Source of the DNA: Oceanihabitans sediminis
GTDB taxonomy: Bacteria > Bacteroidota > Bacteroidia > Flavobacteriales > Flavobacteriaceae
Length of the DNA stretch: 64,000 bases
Assembly (NCBI RefSeq): GCF_003337215.1
Contig: NZ_QPIG01000001.1
Span: 744,001-808,000, forward strand
Reading direction: 5' to 3'
This document shows, piece after piece, positions 33,410-42,200 of the stretch. Each line of letters begins with the position of its first letter. Within the stretch, counting starts at the first letter, position 1. The notes under the pieces were generated by a model, which had not been told where the DNA came from, did not search any database, and saw nothing but the letters and a program-made list of their open reading frames with translations. The translations under genes were made by a program, and so were the position numbers.

Positions 33410-33427
33410 GTGCTGAAAATTTAATTT

Positions 33428-35785
33428 ATGTATAAAAAAATTACATTTCTATTAATTGTGCTATTTCCTATAGTACATTTTGCGCAAGACTACACTGCTC
33501 AATGGCAAGCTCATTTTTCATATTATAATATTAAAGATGTTTCGCAGGGAGATAATAAAATATTTGCTGCAGCAGAAAACGCGGTATTTAGCTATGATAT
33601 ATTAACCAATGAGATTAAAACGATTACCACTATTAATGGATTGTCTGGAGAAACTATTTCTGCAATTCATTATAGTGAAATTTACGAGTTGTTACTTGTT
33701 GGTTACGAAAATGGCCTAATAGAGATTGTTTTTGATGATGCGGAAACAGGAGTACTCTCTGTTGTTGATATTTTAGATAAGCCTACCATCTCCCCTAATG
33801 ATAAAAATATTAATCATTTTAATGAGTATGAGGGGGTGGTTTATATTTCAACAGGTTTTGGAATATCCGTATATGATTTAGTCCGATTGGAGTTTGGGGA
33901 TACTTATTTTATAGGTGATCAGGGAAGTCAAGTCATAATAGAGCAAACAGAGGTTTTTGAAGGGTTTATTTATGCGGCAAGTATTAGTTCTCGAGGTGTA
34001 GTCAAAGCAAATGTAAATAGTTTCAACTTAATTGACTTTAATGAATGGGTAAGAGCAGCGCCTGGTGGATGGTATAATTCTGTTGAGACAAATGGTGATA
34101 ATTTATATGTAGGTAGATCTAATAGGTTTTTTTATGAGCTAGGAGATAATGGATTAACAGAATTAGTCCGATATGATGATCAAACTACTGATGTAAGAAG
34201 TGTAGATGATTATTTAATTGTTACTACTAAAAAAGATGTATTTGTTTATGATGTTGCTTTCAACTTATTAGCCAATGTATCAAATAGTAATCCTGAAATT
34301 AATTCAGAATTTACCTCAGCAACAATTGGTGGTGATTATTTATACATTGGTACTATAGATTCGGGACTAATCAAAACATCATTATTAAGTCCTATAACAT
34401 TTGATCAAATAGTCCCAGATGGCCCTCTTTTAAACCAAGCATTTTCATTGGAAGCTGTAAATAATAACCTTTGGGTTACTTTCGGGGACTATGACCTTTT
34501 CTATACACCCTCTCCTATGAGAAAAAGAGGGTTTAGTCATTTAAAAGATGAAGCTTGGATAAATATTCCTTTTGATAGTGTTTTAGGTGCAAGGAATTTA
34601 AATAAAATTTCTGTGAACCCTTTTGTGGAAAATCACGTGTTTATAAGTTCTTTTCAAGATGGGATTTTAGAAGTTGAAAGCGATGTGTCTGTAGTTTTAC
34701 ATGACCAAACTAATAGTGGATTAGAGTCTTTGGTAGTTCCAGGTAGTCCTGATTATACGAGTATTAGACAAAGTGCTGCTACTTTTGATAGAAACGGTTT
34801 GTTATGGACGATGACAGGAAGGGTGCAAAAGCCTTTAAAAACATATGATCCTGCAACAAATCAATGGCAGAGCTTTGATTTTTCCCCGTTAATTTTAGAT
34901 GGGCTAAATGATGAATGGGGTTTTAGTGATATAGAAATAGATGGTAATGGTACCAAGTGGTTTGGAGGGTACAAACTAGGGCTAATGGGGTTTAACGAAA
35001 ATAATTCGGGAGACAAAATAAGAGCCATTTATACTGAAGAACAAAATATGCCATCGCCTTTGGTAACTGCTGTAGCTGTTGATAATAGAAATCAAGTATG
35101 GGTTGGAACTAATTTAGGTTTAAGAGTATTGTATAATTCATCTTCATTTTTTACCGATCCAAATCCTACCGTTAATCAGATAATTATTTTAGAAAATGGC
35201 GTGGCAGAAGAGTTGTTGTATCAGCAGTTTGTTTCAGATATAAAAGTAGATGGCTCCAACAATAAATGGGTTGCAACTATAGGTTCTGGGCTGTTTTATT
35301 TTTCTTCTGATGGACAAGAAACGATTTATCATTTTACTAAGGTAAACTCTCCTTTGCCTAGTAATAATATAGTAGACTTATCTATAGATTCTTCCAGCGG
35401 TACGGTTTATATTGCCACAGAAAAAGGATTGGTTTCCTTTAAGGCCGGAGGTTCTTCTACAAGTGATAATTTAGCAGATGCTTATGTGTATCCTAATCCG
35501 GTTAGGCCAAGCTTTAATATGGCACAGGATAAAATAAAGATTAAAGGAATTTCAGATAATGTAAATATTAAAATCACAGATATTGAAGGTAATCTAGTTG
35601 CAGAAGCAGAGAGTAGAACCAATTCCAGGTACAAGGGGTATAACCTAGAAATTGATGGTGGAACGGCCCTTTGGAATGGTAAGAACCTATCTAATAATAC
35701 CGTGGCTTCTGGAGTATATTTAGTTATGCTTTCAGACTTAGATACCTTTGAAACGAAGGTCTTAAAAATAATGGTTGTGCGATAA
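33428..35785 (+). CDS. porZ: PorZ, type IX secretion system beta-propeller protein
   Basis: 785 residues. A signal peptide (about 1-19, ending H-F-A-Q) is followed by a two-propeller region starting W-Q-A-H-F-S-Y-Y-N-I-K-D-V-S, the PorZ N-terminal domain. Repeated V-W-V-G-T-N-L-G-L-R, K-W-V-A-T-I-G-S-G-L and N-L-W-V-T blades follow through to about residue 680. The final 85 residues form a type A C-terminal sorting domain (Y-P-N-P-V-R-P, then V-L-K-I-M-V-V-R). In Porphyromonas PorZ is a surface component of the attachment complex that hands over A-LPS. It overlaps recO by one base (TAATG), the familiar porZ-recO arrangement of Flavobacteria. Confidence 0.9.
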   Translation: MYKKITFLLIVLFPIVHFAQDYTAQWQAHFSYYNIKDVSQGDNKIFAAAENAVFSYDILTNEIKTITTINGLSGETISAIHYSEIYELLLVGYENGLIEIVFDDAETGVLSVVDILDKPTISPNDKNINHFNEYEGVVYISTGFGISVYDLVRLEFGDTYFIGDQGSQVIIEQTEVFEGFIYAASISSRGVVKANVNSFNLIDFNEWVRAAPGGWYNSVETNGDNLYVGRSNRFFYELGDNGLTELVRYDDQTTDVRSVDDYLIVTTKKDVFVYDVAFNLLANVSNSNPEINSEFTSATIGGDYLYIGTIDSGLIKTSLLSPITFDQIVPDGPLLNQAFSLEAVNNNLWVTFGDYDLFYTPSPMRKRGFSHLKDEAWINIPFDSVLGARNLNKISVNPFVENHVFISSFQDGILEVESDVSVVLHDQTNSGLESLVVPGSPDYTSIRQSAATFDRNGLLWTMTGRVQKPLKTYDPATNQWQSFDFSPLILDGLNDEWGFSDIEIDGNGTKWFGGYKLGLMGFNENNSGDKIRAIYTEEQNMPSPLVTAVAVDNRNQVWVGTNLGLRVLYNSSSFFTDPNPTVNQIIILENGVAEELLYQQFVSDIKVDGSNNKWVATIGSGLFYFSSDGQETIYHFTKVNSPLPSNNIVDLSIDSSSGTVYIATEKGLVSFKAGGSSTSDNLADAYVYPNPVRPSFNMAQDKIKIKGISDNVNIKITDIEGNLVAEAESRTNSRYKGYNLEIDGGTALWNGKNLSNNTVASGVYLVMLSDLDTFETKVLKIMVVR

Positions 35786-36507
35786 TGATTGTTAGAACCA
35801 ATGCTATAGTTTTATCTAAGATAAAGTATGGGGATAACGACTTAATTGTAAAGTGTTACACAAAACAATTTGGCGTTGTTAGTTTCTTATTAAAAGGCAT
35901 TCTTAAATCCAAATCAGGGAAGTTAAAAAACGCATATTTTCAACTTCTTACGCAATTACAGTTAGAGATTAATTATCAGAATAATAGAACACTTCAGTAT
36001 ATAAAAGAAGTGAAACCTTATTTGGTGTATGCTACCTTACATAATCATATTGTAAAAAGCACTATAGTTATGTTTTTAGCCGAAGTGCTTTCCGCTTCTT
36101 TACAAGAAGAGGAACAAAATGAAGCACTTTACGAATATCTAGAAACCTCCTTGCAAGTATTAGATATTGAAGATAATTGCTCTAATTTCCATTTGTTATT
36201 TTTATTGAAACTAACAAAGCACCTTGGTTTTTATCCGGAAACAAATAATATACAAGCACCCTATTTTAATTTACATGCAGGTAGGTTTGAAGATAAGCCA
36301 ACCGATATTTATAGTATTTCAGGAGAAAAGATAGTACTACTAAAACAGCTACTGGGCACAATTTTTGATGATGTATCGTCTATCAAAATAAACGCAAAAC
36401 AGCGACAGGAGTTTTTAGCTATGTTGTTGCTTTATTTCGATTTGCATTTAGGAAGTTTTAAAAAACCTAAATCCTTAGAAGTTTTTAACCAATTATTTAG
36501 CACTTAG
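35785..36507 (+). CDS. recO: DNA repair protein RecO
   Basis: 240 residues, full length. The N-terminal OB fold covers about 1-80 (M-I-V-R-T-N-A-I-V-L, K-Y-G-D-N-D-L-I-V-K-C-Y-T), and the helical RecO_C region follows (L-T-K-H-L-G-F-Y-P at about 141-149). RecO loads RecA onto SSB-coated single strands with RecR. Its start codon overlaps the porZ stop by one base, so translation is coupled. No zinc finger is visible, as in many Bacteroidota RecO proteins. Confidence 0.92.
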   Translation: MIVRTNAIVLSKIKYGDNDLIVKCYTKQFGVVSFLLKGILKSKSGKLKNAYFQLLTQLQLEINYQNNRTLQYIKEVKPYLVYATLHNHIVKSTIVMFLAEVLSASLQEEEQNEALYEYLETSLQVLDIEDNCSNFHLLFLLKLTKHLGFYPETNNIQAPYFNLHAGRFEDKPTDIYSISGEKIVLLKQLLGTIFDDVSSIKINAKQRQEFLAMLLLYFDLHLGSFKKPKSLEVFNQLFST

Positions 36508-36508
36508 C

Positions 36509-38917
36509 ATGAAATATTTTAGTTTTCTTGTTCTCTGTATTTTTACAAGCATTTTTTCTCAAGCCCAACAAATTACGGTATTAAATAAAGAAACAGGAGA
36601 GCCTATTCCAAGTGTTGCTATCTATAATAAATCCAAATCTTCTAGCACGATTACAGATTTTGACGGAGTAGCTAATTTATATGCATTTAGGAGTGGAGAG
36701 CGTATATATTTTCAGCATCTTTCTTATCATGAGTTCTCTGTGATTAAAACAGAAATCAATTCTTCAATAATAACCTTAGAACCACTTTCATATGGTTTAG
36801 AAGAAGTGGTAATTTCTGCTTCTAAATTTAAACAGAGTAAAAGAGATATTCCGCAGAAAATTGTAAACATAAGTGCCAATAGTATTCAATTTGCTAATCC
36901 GCAAACAAGTGCCGATTTACTAGAACAATCCGGTCAGGTGTATATTCAGAAAAGTCAATTAGGTGGCGGAAGCCCTATGATTAGAGGGTTTTCAACCAAC
37001 AGATTATTATTAGCAGTTGACGGCGTAAGAATGAATAACGCTATTTTTAGAGGAGGAAACCTGCAAAACGTGATTTCGATAGACCCTTTTAGTATTGAAA
37101 ATACGGAAGTAACTCTAGGTGCAGGATCTATTATTTATGGTAGTGATGCTATTGGAGGTGTTATGAGTTTTTATACAAAAACGCCAAGACTATCTTATTC
37201 AGATTCTTTAAAGTTTCATGCCAATGCCACTGTTAGGTATGCGTCTGCTTCTAATGAAAAAACGGGACACTTAGATTTTAATATCGGACTAAAAAATTGG
37301 GCATTTTTAACCAATGCTAGTTTTACTTCTTTTGATGATTTAAGAATGGGTAAACATGGTCCTGATGATTATTTAAGGCCAGAATATGTTGTAACGAATA
37401 ATGGGGAAGATGTTATTGTACAGAATAGCAATCCAAGAGTACAGAGATTTTCAGGTTACGATCAAATGAACTTTATGCAGAAAGCACGTTTTGAACCAAA
37501 AGAAAACCTGAGTTTTGATTTTGGTTTGTATTATTCTGCAACTTCCGATTTTCCTAGATATGATAGATTGATTCGTTATAAAGGAGATCAATTACGTTCT
37601 GCCGAATGGAATTATGGTCCGCAAAAATGGTTTATGGCCAATGCGGGTTTTACTAAGTTAAGTAGTAGAGCTATTCTATATGATAAAATTAAATTTGTAT
37701 CTGCTTTTCAGAATTTTAAAGAAAGTAGAATTGACAGGAATTTCCAATCTAGCTCACAAAGAAATAAAGAGGAAAGTGTAAATGCCTATTCCGCTAATTT
37801 AGATTTTGAAAAACAAATAAGTGCTAAAACCGAAATGTTTTATGGAGTAGAGTATGTTTTAAATAAGGTAAATTCAGAAGCATACACAAAAGACATTCAT
37901 GCTAATGAAACAAGTTCTATTTTAACCAGGTACCCAGACGATTCTTATTGGCAATCTGCAGCAGTGTATACAAGTTTAAAATATAAGCCAAATTCTAAGT
38001 TTGTTTTGCAATCTGGTTTGCGTTATAACTACGTTAGCTATAAGGCAGATTTTACCGAAAATAACGTCTATTTAAACCTTCCATTTGATACTACAAAAAG
38101 TAGTACAGGAGCAGTTACGGGTACTGCAGGAATTAGTTGGTTACCTAATAAAACCATGCAATGGAAATTAAACGCTTCTACAGCATTTAGAGCACCAAAC
38201 ATAGATGATGTAGGTAAGGTTTTTGATAGTGAACCAGGAGCCGTTGTAGTGCCAAATGAGAACTTGAAACCGGAGTATGCTTATAATGGGGAGCTTGGTT
38301 TAAAATTAGACTTTAGTAATAAAATTATACTAGATTTAGCAAGTTATTATACCTATTTAGATAATGCCTTGGTAAGACGTGATTTTACCTTGAATGGCGA
38401 AAGTGAAATAATGTATAATAACGAATTAAGCCAAGTGCAAGCAATTCAAAATGCATCTAAAGCCTGGATTTATGGTTTTGAAATTGGTATGAAAGCAAAT
38501 TTGACTGAAAAACTTCAGCTTACTAGTCAATACAATATTATTGGCGGTACGGAAGAAGAAAACAATATTGAAGTTCCTGTTAGACATATAGCTCCAAACT
38601 TTGGAAACACCCATTTTATTTGGCAAAATAAAAAAGTGAAGCTTGATGCTTTTGCAGAATATAATAAGGAACTTTCTTTTGCGGATTTAGCGCCATCTGA
38701 AAAAGACAAGGATTATATGTATGCTCTAGATAGTAACGGAAACCCATATTCTCCTTCTTGGTACACGCTAAACTTTCGTGCACAAATACAACTATTAAAG
38801 AGTACCACACTAAGCGCTAGCTTAGAGAATATAACTGACCAACGTTATAAAACGTATTCTTCAGGAATTGCCTCTCCAGGCAGAAACTTTATTCTCTCTT
38901 TAAATTATAGTATTTAA
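36509..38917 (+). CDS. TonB-dependent receptor with N-terminal carboxypeptidase-like domain
   Basis: 802 residues. A signal peptide (about 1-20, S-Q-A-Q-Q) precedes a CarboxypepD_reg-like domain (about 21-100). The plug domain starts near L-E-E-V-V-I-S-A-S, with D-L-L-E-Q-S-G-Q-V-Y-I-Q-K-S-Q, G-G-G-S-P-M-I-R-G-F and the L-A-V-D-G-V-R-M segment. A 22-strand barrel occupies the rest, ending in L-N-Y-S-I with a terminal hydrophobic strand. Substrate unknown; the receptor uses TonB energy. It follows recO by one base, so it is part of the porZ-recO transcript, and no SusD partner follows. Confidence 0.9.
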   Translation: MKYFSFLVLCIFTSIFSQAQQITVLNKETGEPIPSVAIYNKSKSSSTITDFDGVANLYAFRSGERIYFQHLSYHEFSVIKTEINSSIITLEPLSYGLEEVVISASKFKQSKRDIPQKIVNISANSIQFANPQTSADLLEQSGQVYIQKSQLGGGSPMIRGFSTNRLLLAVDGVRMNNAIFRGGNLQNVISIDPFSIENTEVTLGAGSIIYGSDAIGGVMSFYTKTPRLSYSDSLKFHANATVRYASASNEKTGHLDFNIGLKNWAFLTNASFTSFDDLRMGKHGPDDYLRPEYVVTNNGEDVIVQNSNPRVQRFSGYDQMNFMQKARFEPKENLSFDFGLYYSATSDFPRYDRLIRYKGDQLRSAEWNYGPQKWFMANAGFTKLSSRAILYDKIKFVSAFQNFKESRIDRNFQSSSQRNKEESVNAYSANLDFEKQISAKTEMFYGVEYVLNKVNSEAYTKDIHANETSSILTRYPDDSYWQSAAVYTSLKYKPNSKFVLQSGLRYNYVSYKADFTENNVYLNLPFDTTKSSTGAVTGTAGISWLPNKTMQWKLNASTAFRAPNIDDVGKVFDSEPGAVVVPNENLKPEYAYNGELGLKLDFSNKIILDLASYYTYLDNALVRRDFTLNGESEIMYNNELSQVQAIQNASKAWIYGFEIGMKANLTEKLQLTSQYNIIGGTEEENNIEVPVRHIAPNFGNTHFIWQNKKVKLDAFAEYNKELSFADLAPSEKDKDYMYALDSNGNPYSPSWYTLNFRAQIQLLKSTTLSASLENITDQRYKTYSSGIASPGRNFILSLNYSI

Positions 38918-39042
38918 CTACTGTTTCTAGTTCGTTTCCCTTGTTATTAAGTCTGTTTTATTTTACTGTTTGAAAATTCTATTGTAGTTCCTGGATTTCT
39001 TTCTTTCCGTTTGGACCTTGGATACTAGTTTTTTGAGGTTTT

Positions 39043-39145
39043 CTATAGGTTTTCTATGGGGTTACTATGAGTCTACTATAAAGTATCTACGCTATACATA
39101 CGCTATATATACGCTATACCTATAGGGAATCTAGCTAATATCTAT
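39043..39145. repeat. Phased array of CTAT motifs with 11-bp period
   Basis: CTAT or its one-base variants begin at 39043, 39054, 39065, 39076, 39087 (CTAC), then 39092, 39103, 39114, then 39120, 39131 (CTAG) and 39142. Steps are 11 within each series. The middle series is shifted, but the third returns to the original 11-bp phase. The sequence between motifs is variable, so this is not a simple tandem duplication. Confidence 0.65.
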
Positions 39146-39211
39146 GGATTATGGTGCATCTGTTTTTTTGATTTGTGCTTGCTGAATTTGGTTTTTATTT
39201 TCCATTTTAGC

Positions 39212-39246
39212 GTAAATAAAAAAGCCTACTCTATTGAGTAGGCTTT
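39212..39246 (-). terminator. Terminator for the giant type IX cargo gene
   Basis: Perfect 11-bp stem AAAGCCTACTC / GAGTAGGCTTT with loop TATT. On the minus strand it is followed by a U-rich tail, 23 bases after the stop at 39269. Confidence 0.85.
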
Positions 39247-39268
39247 GATCTTGTAGCTTTTTAAAAAA

Positions 39269-42200
39269 CTATCTTTTTACTGCTTTTTTACTAATAACAA
39301 TTCCGTTGGATAAGGTTATTTTTGCGATATAGGTTGACTGGCTTAGCTTGTTTAAATTATACACTTCGGTGCTGCTATTTCCTTGTAGGTTGTATAATAA
39401 TCGGCCTAGTACATCGTAAATTTTTACATTTTTAATTTCTACATTATTAGAAACTTGAAACTGTACATCGCCATCTTGCAATTCTATAATAGTTAGTCCG
39501 GTGTTTAGTTCGTTTTCCTCTGTAGAAAGTGCATTTTCTCTATATACAATTTCAAAACGATCATTAAATTCCCCTGCTTCTATAGAAAAACTATAGGGTG
39601 CATTGGATATATTATGTATGTAACCTAAATGCTTGTCTTTTATATAAATATTTTGATTCTCCGTTTCAAATAAGCCATCCACATAGGCGATTGCAAAGGT
39701 GTAATTACCAGGGGAAGCTATTTTAACTCCTATTGGTACCACATCTGTGTCTTGAAAAGGGAGTGCTCTACCTTGAATCACAAATCTTTCGTTATTAATT
39801 AAGGAATAGAAGTTCTGTGTATCGGTGATTGCGTCGTATAAACGATCGCGTTCTTGTGTTGCATTTTCGACATAGCCTACTAAAATACGAGATGCTGGCT
39901 GATTCTCAGGAGCTAAGTCTAGCCAAATACGATGCTTTTCAATACTACCATTTCTATAAAACTGTGTATTATCGTAGGACTTGTCCCTCATATTGTTTCT
40001 AAATTCAATAGGAAGTGTTGTGGCAGGACCGTTATTCATGTTTACCATAAAACTTTGTCCGGCAGCTATATATCCGTTAAACCCTGAAGGGCCACTGGTT
40101 GTACCTGTACCGTTATAGGTAATATAATCATTGGAAGTATAGTTATATACAAAATCTTCGTAAAAAGGATCTGGGATGGCGCTAGATGGTAAGGTACCAT
40201 GTGTCCAAATATTTACAAAGCCATCTAAAGCGGCAGTATTTGCCGTGTTGTTTAGGAATTCTAAAGCGTTAATAGCAGAAGGGTAGGGATTCCCTAATAA
40301 ATTCCAGTCATCGTCTTCATTTGTAGGGTTAGTACCTCTTGAAACATTCCGTGAAATTAATCCGTTAAATGGCACGCCATTATTAAATTCTGCAGTATAT
40401 AGAGCAGCAGTATTGTTATAAGAGTTAGGTCCTCTAACAATATATCCAAGCCCAGGTTCCATGATTTCCCCTGCTGCATTAATCCAATTTCCTTGGGTAC
40501 CATTCGCATTGGTGTCTGTTGGCCCCCATTTAAAAATAAGGTTTGTTGGAGATCCAGGAGATATGTTATTTACATTGAAACCGCTAACAGGTGATGACCA
40601 GTACACATAATCCAAACGTCTAATTTGTGTGTTTCGTAACATGCTTATATTACCTGTGTTTACCCCGGCATCATCTACTTGTATTAAGGAGCCGCTATCT
40701 AAAATATTGAAGGTGCCATTATTATTTAAACTATGATGCACGTGTATATAGTCGTTAGAGTCCACTGTTGCTGTGAATCCTGAGTTCACTGTAAGATTTC
40801 CATGCATGAATAGATTGTTAGAAACATTGGTATTAAAATCGTTATTAAGAATTACATTATAGAACTCTTCTGTTCCGATTGGTGTAACGTTATTGATGAT
40901 TTGCGGGTTGTTTCCTGTGAATATAACCGTACCATTGCCTTCATTAAAAGCAGCTTCCCCTATATTATTTGTCCAATTTCCATACAGAAATAATTGTCCA
41001 TCTGGAGTAGTATTGTTGTTATCGTCCATGTCTAAGGTGCCAGCACTATCTAATATTAGATTTCCATGTACTTCTAAAACATTATTAGCATCTCCCTCAA
41101 GCACTACACTATTCCCGGAAATGGTTATATTATTTGTGTATGCAATATCATTAAACTCATTGGAATAGTTTGCTGTATGGTCTATAACAGCATTATTTAA
41201 AGAAGTAGCATCAATTTGTACATTTGTATTGGATTTTGGTACCGCTAGTCCTTCCCAATTGGCACAGTTAAACCAGTTATTGTCAACATCACCTACCCAT
41301 TGTCCTACCGGGTTACTTGGGTTGATGTTAAAGGTTTTTCCTCCACTTGCAGCGGTATTATCTGTTGGGTCAAAATTATAGCCAGTTAAGTTCCAGTTTC
41401 CTGCTACATCAGACACACTGTTTACTATTTCCCTTAAAGTAGCTAAGCCATGCTCTTTATCATTCTCGTAATACCCTCTAATAGAGTTTTCGCTAACCAC
41501 ATTAAAACATCTAAGTTCTGCTGGTAAACGAGATTGTCTTCCTGTACTGCCATTTACTCCAGAACAAGCACTAGATAAAGGCACCCAAGGGGTTCCTATA
41601 GTAATACCGTGTAAAAGTGTCCCGCTAAAGTAGTAATTTGCCTCATTAGCATCGGTAGTGCCATCAAAAGTGAAATCTCCTTGCATTAAGTACAGTTGAT
41701 CATCGCCTGATGTAGATATATTAGCATGTGAGCCAGGAAAAGTAACGTTTGCGCTAAACTCAGCTGTTCTATCTGTAGAGGTTGTACCAATAGTAACGTA
41801 AGCATAGACCAAAAATGCATTAGTGGTTGTTACATTAAACCTAAGCACTGATCCTGCAGGAATCGTAGAAGTCCCGTTATATTGTATTTTTGTTTCAAAA
41901 GGTTCCTCGCTTGGATCATTACTACCCCCTCCCCATTTTTGGGTTCTTACATTTGCTGGAGCACCAGCTTCGTAGCGCGAGTTAACTAATGAAAATTCTG
42001 TTCCTGGTGTGATATCCACTAAAGTAGCTAATAAAAACTCATCGTTAGCACCACTACCATTAATTTGTCCGTCATATCCAACAAAAATTAATTCTCCAGG
42101 ACTAAATATAGTGGATGTTGTTACTGTTAATGTTGCTGTGCTAGAAGTTGTACTTCCACAGGCGTTTGTTACGATAACCTGATATAGATTACCGTTGTCT

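Larger units (their letters stand above)
33033..33427. other. Divergent intergenic region upstream of porZ
   Basis: 395 AT-rich bases. Contents from left to right: a perfect 10-bp hairpin (33094-33121); poly-A and AT-rich sequence to about 33230; a hairpin with a T-run at 33325-33356 resembling a terminator, although no annotated plus gene precedes it; and the porZ -7 box at 33402-33409. No ORF with coding character is seen. The terminator-like hairpin leaves room for a short untranslated transcript at about 33200-33360, but no promoter is clear enough to call one. Confidence 0.4.
38918..39268. other. Convergent intergenic region with an 11-bp periodic array and a terminator
   Basis: 351 bases between two convergent genes. 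It contains the CTAT array (39043-39145, described separately) and the minus-strand terminator (39212-39246). The stretch 38918-39040 is T-rich with no feature I can name. No terminator is visible for the plus-strand receptor gene. Confidence 0.6.

Noticed and set aside
39043-39145. CRISPR-like or simple tandem repeat
   Set aside because: Units are only 4 bases of conserved motif at 11-bp steps with no conserved repeat of 25 bp or more and no spacer design; no cas genes are nearby.
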